A DNA stretch of 64,000 nucleotides from Streptomyces eurythermus (GTDB taxonomy: Bacteria; Actinomycetota; Actinomycetes; Streptomycetales; Streptomycetaceae), in assembly GCF_014649115.1 (NCBI RefSeq), contig NZ_BMSK01000002.1, forward strand, positions 124,001 to 188,000. The letters are read 5' to 3'. Within the stretch, counting starts at the first letter, position 1; each line of letters opens with the position of its first letter. The translations under genes and the position numbers were made by a program. The notes under the pieces were generated by a model that saw only the letters and a program-made list of their open reading frames with translations, ran no database searches and was not told the origin of the DNA. This document shows positions 61,354-64,000 of the stretch, one piece after another.

Positions 61354-61848
61354 TCATTGTGTACGCGCCGCCCCGTCCGGCGCGCTCTCGGAGAGCCGTT
61401 TGAGCTGTGCCAGCCAGAGGGTGTTCAGGTGCTGTTCCCACGCGGGGGACGGCACGGCGAGGGACTTCGCGGCAGGACCGCGGACCACGCTCGCGACCAC
61501 CGTGTGAGTGCCGCCCGCGACAGCGGTGAGCAGCCAGGCCTGGTACACCTGCACCCCCGCGCCGACCCCCGACCAGCCGAGCCGGCGGGGCGCCACCCGC
61601 TCCCCCATGAAGACCTCGAACCGCTGCCCGTGGAACAGCACTTCGTACGTCCTGGCGAGCGGACCGGCCCGCGCCTCGGTGATGCCCGGAACCCACTCCG
61701 GCCACCCCGGCACATCGGCCAGCAGGGCGAAGGCCGTGCCGGGCGGCGCGTGCACAACGGCCTGGGCCTGGCAGAAACCGTGGGCCTGCTCGGGCGAGAA
61801 ACCCGACGGCCAGTGGATGTCCGGATGGCTGTCCGAGGTGTCGGGCAT
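61354..61848 (-). CDS. SRPBCC-family (polyketide cyclase/START-like) protein
   Basis: A 164-residue protein, ATG at 61848 after AAGGAAG. VVHAPPGTAFALLADVPGWP followed by EWVPGITEARAG is the typical start of the SRPBCC fold; the rest alternates strands (LGWSGVGAGVQVYQAW, THTVVASVVRG) and ends with the long C-terminal helix (WEQHLNTLWLAQLKRLSES). The fold binds hydrophobic ligands and includes cyclases and lipid transfer proteins. Function here unknown; it lies upstream of the TetR gene on the same strand. Confidence 0.85.
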   Translation of the reverse strand: MPDTSDSHPDIHWPSGFSPEQAHGFCQAQAVVHAPPGTAFALLADVPGWPEWVPGITEARAGPLARTYEVLFHGQRFEVFMGERVAPRRLGWSGVGAGVQVYQAWLLTAVAGGTHTVVASVVRGPAAKSLAVPSPAWEQHLNTLWLAQLKRLSESAPDGAARTQ

Positions 61849-62008
61849 CCGGTCTTCCTTTCGCGTCGCCGTCGGCGGCTCCCGGGACGGCCACCGCGGG
61901 AGAAGGCTCCAGAGCCGCTTCGGCGTCCACTGTGCGCGGGGCCCACGGTCCCGGCATACGTCAAATGACTGAGCGAACGCCCGTGCCGTCAGCGCTTCCC
62001 GCCTCTTC

Positions 62009-64000
62009 TCACTCCTCCCGGCCGAGGTCCAGTCCGGAGAGCGCGTCCCGCAGCGCGGCACGGGAACTGATGCCCAGTTTGGGATAGATCTGGTAGAGGT
62101 GCGTGCCGATGGTCCGGTGGGACAGGAACAGCCGCTCCGCGATCTGCTTGTTGGTCAGCCCCGTCGCCGCGAGGGTGGCGATCTGGAGTTCCTGGGCGGT
62201 CAGGGTCACGGGCCCCGGCCGCACGGAGGCCGGCGCGGACATGCCGCTCGCCCGCAGCTCGGCCGCCGCACGCGTCACCCAGGGCTTGGCGCCCAGCCGC
62301 TGGAAGGCCTCCATGGCGAGGGTCAGCTGCTCCCTGGCCTCGGTGGTGGCACGCAGCCGCCGCAGCCGTTCGCCGTGGAAGAGGCGGATCCGGGCGGCGT
62401 CGAAGGGCCAGCGTTCCGGCCCCGGCAGGGCCAGTGCCCGTTCGAACAGGGCGACGGACTCCTCCCCGGGGGCCGTCAGCGCCTCACAGGCCACGACCAG
62501 CAGTTCGAGGCGGGGCGACAGCTCGGCCATCGCGGACCCGCGCATCGCCGCCGCGTGGGCGGCCGCCTCCTGCTCCCGTCCGGTCCGCAGAGCCGCCTCG
62601 ACCAGGTCCATCGTGCCCCACATGGCGATCGGCACGTAGGGGGCGATGGTCCCGGGCGGACTGAGCGCGCGGGCGTGCCGGTAGGCGGTCTCGAAGTCAC
62701 CGCTGCCGAGAGCGGCCAGTGCCCTGGCGTGGCAGGCGAAGAACCGCGCGCCGAGGACCCCGCGGGGCGTGGCCCACCGGACGATCTCCTCGGTCAGCGC
62801 GGCGGCGGTCTCCGCGTCGCCCCGCGCCGCGGCCACGGCCGCCCGCACGTACTGGAAGTACCACGCGAAGAACCGGTAGTCGTGGTCCGTGCACAGGGCG
62901 AGCCCCTCGGCGGCCAGCTCCGCTGCGTCGTCCCAGCGCCCCAGGTGGAAGTAGTCCAGGCCCAGGTGCATCAGCGCGCCCAGATGCCGGCGCACCGGCG
63001 AAGTGCCGGCGCGGCCCTGCTCCACCAGCCGGCGGGTGGCGAACCGGAAGTCCCCGAGCCGGTCGGCGAAGACCGAGGCGGTGCCGACGCGGATCACCCG
63101 GGTGGGATCGTCCCCGACGGTGGCGATCAGTTCCTTCAGCCGGGGCAGCGCGGCGGGACCCGTGCGCGCCGGGTCGGCGAACGTGCGCACGATGACCCAC
63201 AGCAGCTCCGGCGGTTCGGGGGTGAGCCGGTCCATGAACGTCAGCAGCGGCTGCCACAGCGCGGGCTCACCGCCGTACCAGCACAGCAGCACCATCAGGT
63301 GCAGGGCCTCGACTAGGGCCTCGTCGGAGGCGTCGTAGCCGTGGTCACCGGACTCGATCGCCCCGACCAGCAGCCGGTAGGCGGTGTCGATGTCACCGTC
63401 CCGGTTGATCAGCAGGAACGCGGAAGCCGCCGCCGCGTGCAGCGACTGCCCCCCGGTACCGGGATGGGCCAGCCGGGCCCCGGCCAGCAGACGCGAGGCG
63501 TCCTCCAGTTCACCGCTGGAGTCCACGCCCACGTACGCCGCCTCGGCCAGCCGCCGGCTCTCGTCCGCCGCGGCGGGGCTGAGTCCGGCGGCCCGGGTCA
63601 GCGCCGTCACCGCCCCGAGCGCGTCCCCGCGGCGAAGCCGGCGCCGCGCCGCCTCCTCCAGCAGGGCCGCGACCGTCGCGTCCGGGCCAAGGGCCGCCTC
63701 TCCCAGATGCCAGGCACGCCGCTCCAACCGGTCGCCGAGCACAGCGGCGAGTGCCTGGTGAGTCCTTCTGCGTTCGGAGGCGGTGGCCAGCTCGACCACC
63801 GCGGAGCCGATCAGCGGGTGCCGGAAGGACAGCCGCCGGTTGTCCGCAGAGACCGTCACCAGCCGGCTGCGTTCGGCGGGCGCCAGATCGTCGATGGCGG
63901 CCCGGCCGGCCGCGGCCGCCTCGATCGTGGCCAGCTCACCGGTGCCGTCGAGGGCGGCGATCAGCAGCAGCTCCCGGCTGCGCTCGGGCAGCCCGGCCAC
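62009..64000 (-). CDS. LAL/LuxR-type regulator, partial (runs off right edge)
   Basis: At least 663 residues; the N-terminal ATPase part lies beyond base 64000. The visible part is helical throughout and ends with a LuxR helix-turn-helix (LTAQELQIATLAATGLTNK, SHRTIGTHLYQIYPKLGI), closely resembling that of the LAL gene at 57678. Repeats of the type AAVLGDRLERRAWHLGEAA and LGRWDDAAELAAEGLAL occur in the middle. It is probably a paralogue of the other LAL; the target is unknown. Confidence 0.88.
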   Translation of the reverse strand: MAGLPERSRELLLIAALDGTGELATIEAAAAGRAAIDDLAPAERSRLVTVSADNRRLSFRHPLIGSAVVELATASERRRTHQALAAVLGDRLERRAWHLGEAALGPDATVAALLEEAARRRLRRGDALGAVTALTRAAGLSPAAADESRRLAEAAYVGVDSSGELEDASRLLAGARLAHPGTGGQSLHAAAASAFLLINRDGDIDTAYRLLVGAIESGDHGYDASDEALVEALHLMVLLCWYGGEPALWQPLLTFMDRLTPEPPELLWVIVRTFADPARTGPAALPRLKELIATVGDDPTRVIRVGTASVFADRLGDFRFATRRLVEQGRAGTSPVRRHLGALMHLGLDYFHLGRWDDAAELAAEGLALCTDHDYRFFAWYFQYVRAAVAAARGDAETAAALTEEIVRWATPRGVLGARFFACHARALAALGSGDFETAYRHARALSPPGTIAPYVPIAMWGTMDLVEAALRTGREQEAAAHAAAMRGSAMAELSPRLELLVVACEALTAPGEESVALFERALALPGPERWPFDAARIRLFHGERLRRLRATTEAREQLTLAMEAFQRLGAKPWVTRAAAELRASGMSAPASVRPGPVTLTAQELQIATLAATGLTNKQIAERLFLSHRTIGTHLYQIYPKLGISSRAALRDALSGLDLGREE

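Overview
The window looks like actinobacterial, almost certainly Streptomyces, chromosome. It is very GC-rich with GC-rich third codon positions, GTG starts are frequent, and it carries two SsgA-like sporulation/division proteins (a family restricted to morphologically complex actinomycetes), Tat-exported enzymes, secreted hydrolases with lectin/CBM modules, and LuxR-type two-component and LAL regulators. No rRNA or tRNA gene was seen. It reads as an accessory-rich region: metabolic and export islands separated by decayed genes and transposon scars.

Layout. 1-3.3 kb: the 3' end of a non-ribosomal peptide synthetase (A-PCP-C, cut by the left edge) followed by an SsuD-like flavin monooxygenase. 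3.5-9.6 kb: a secreted plant-polysaccharide island, with a GDSL hydrolase-lectin divergent from a GH27-lectin / GH43-CBM6 / esterase-CBM2 operon. The two divergent promoters are mirror images with the same operator-like palindrome at the same spacing. 9.7-12.2 kb: a Tat-exported FAD oxidoreductase and a small helical protein. 12.2-16.3 kb: a NarL-type two-component system divergent from an FtsX/MacB-like ABC exporter, then an IS110 scar. 16.4-19.1 kb: a membrane protein and a PQQ-type beta-propeller protein. 19.7-25.2 kb: an amidohydrolase, then a Trypco2 protein with a 1336-residue trypsin/STAND-NTPase/TPR protein, a predicted conflict or cell-suicide module. 25.3-29.6 kb: a HIT-family scar, an unknown zinc-ribbon-like protein, a Cys-rich leader peptide with hairpin ahead of a DAACS symporter, and a secreted endonuclease/exonuclease/phosphatase-fold protein. 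29.7-33 kb: a secreted unknown, an HTH-TM-peptidoglycan-binding fusion and an O-methyltransferase. 33.5-37.8 kb: an unknown protein with a MoxR-type AAA+ ATPase and a VWA/metallopeptidase-like partner. 38-47 kb: a CGNR regulator, tandem ABC-F proteins, a decayed Bax-inhibitor-1 gene, SsgA-like protein 1, a Tat-exported M20 peptidase and an alpha/beta hydrolase. 47.4-50.7 kb: an SDR scar and a PrnB-like / ATP-grasp / cupin operon. 50.7-53 kb: an IS5-type element, a short CRISPR relic without cas genes, a 200-bp MITE, a small Cys/His-rich protein and an ISAs1 scar. 53-57.6 kb: a secreted I36-type inhibitor, an ECF sigma factor, a coiled-coil/winged-helix protein, Ohr, SsgA-like protein 2 and an alpha/beta hydrolase. 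57.7-64 kb: two LAL-type regulators flanking a TetR regulator and an SRPBCC protein; the last regulator runs off the right edge.

Most noteworthy: (i) the Trypco2/trypsin/STAND/TPR module; (ii) the apparently leaderless poly-cysteine leader ORF with attenuator-like hairpin ahead of a symporter, suggesting cystine or organic-acid uptake under cysteine control; (iii) the mirror-image promoter/operator pair of the polysaccharide island; (iv) the PrnB-like/ATP-grasp/cupin operon, a candidate for undescribed chemistry; (v) two different mobile elements that both landed in CTAG at a TAG stop codon and rebuilt the stop. All function calls rest on motif recognition by eye; no database search was run.
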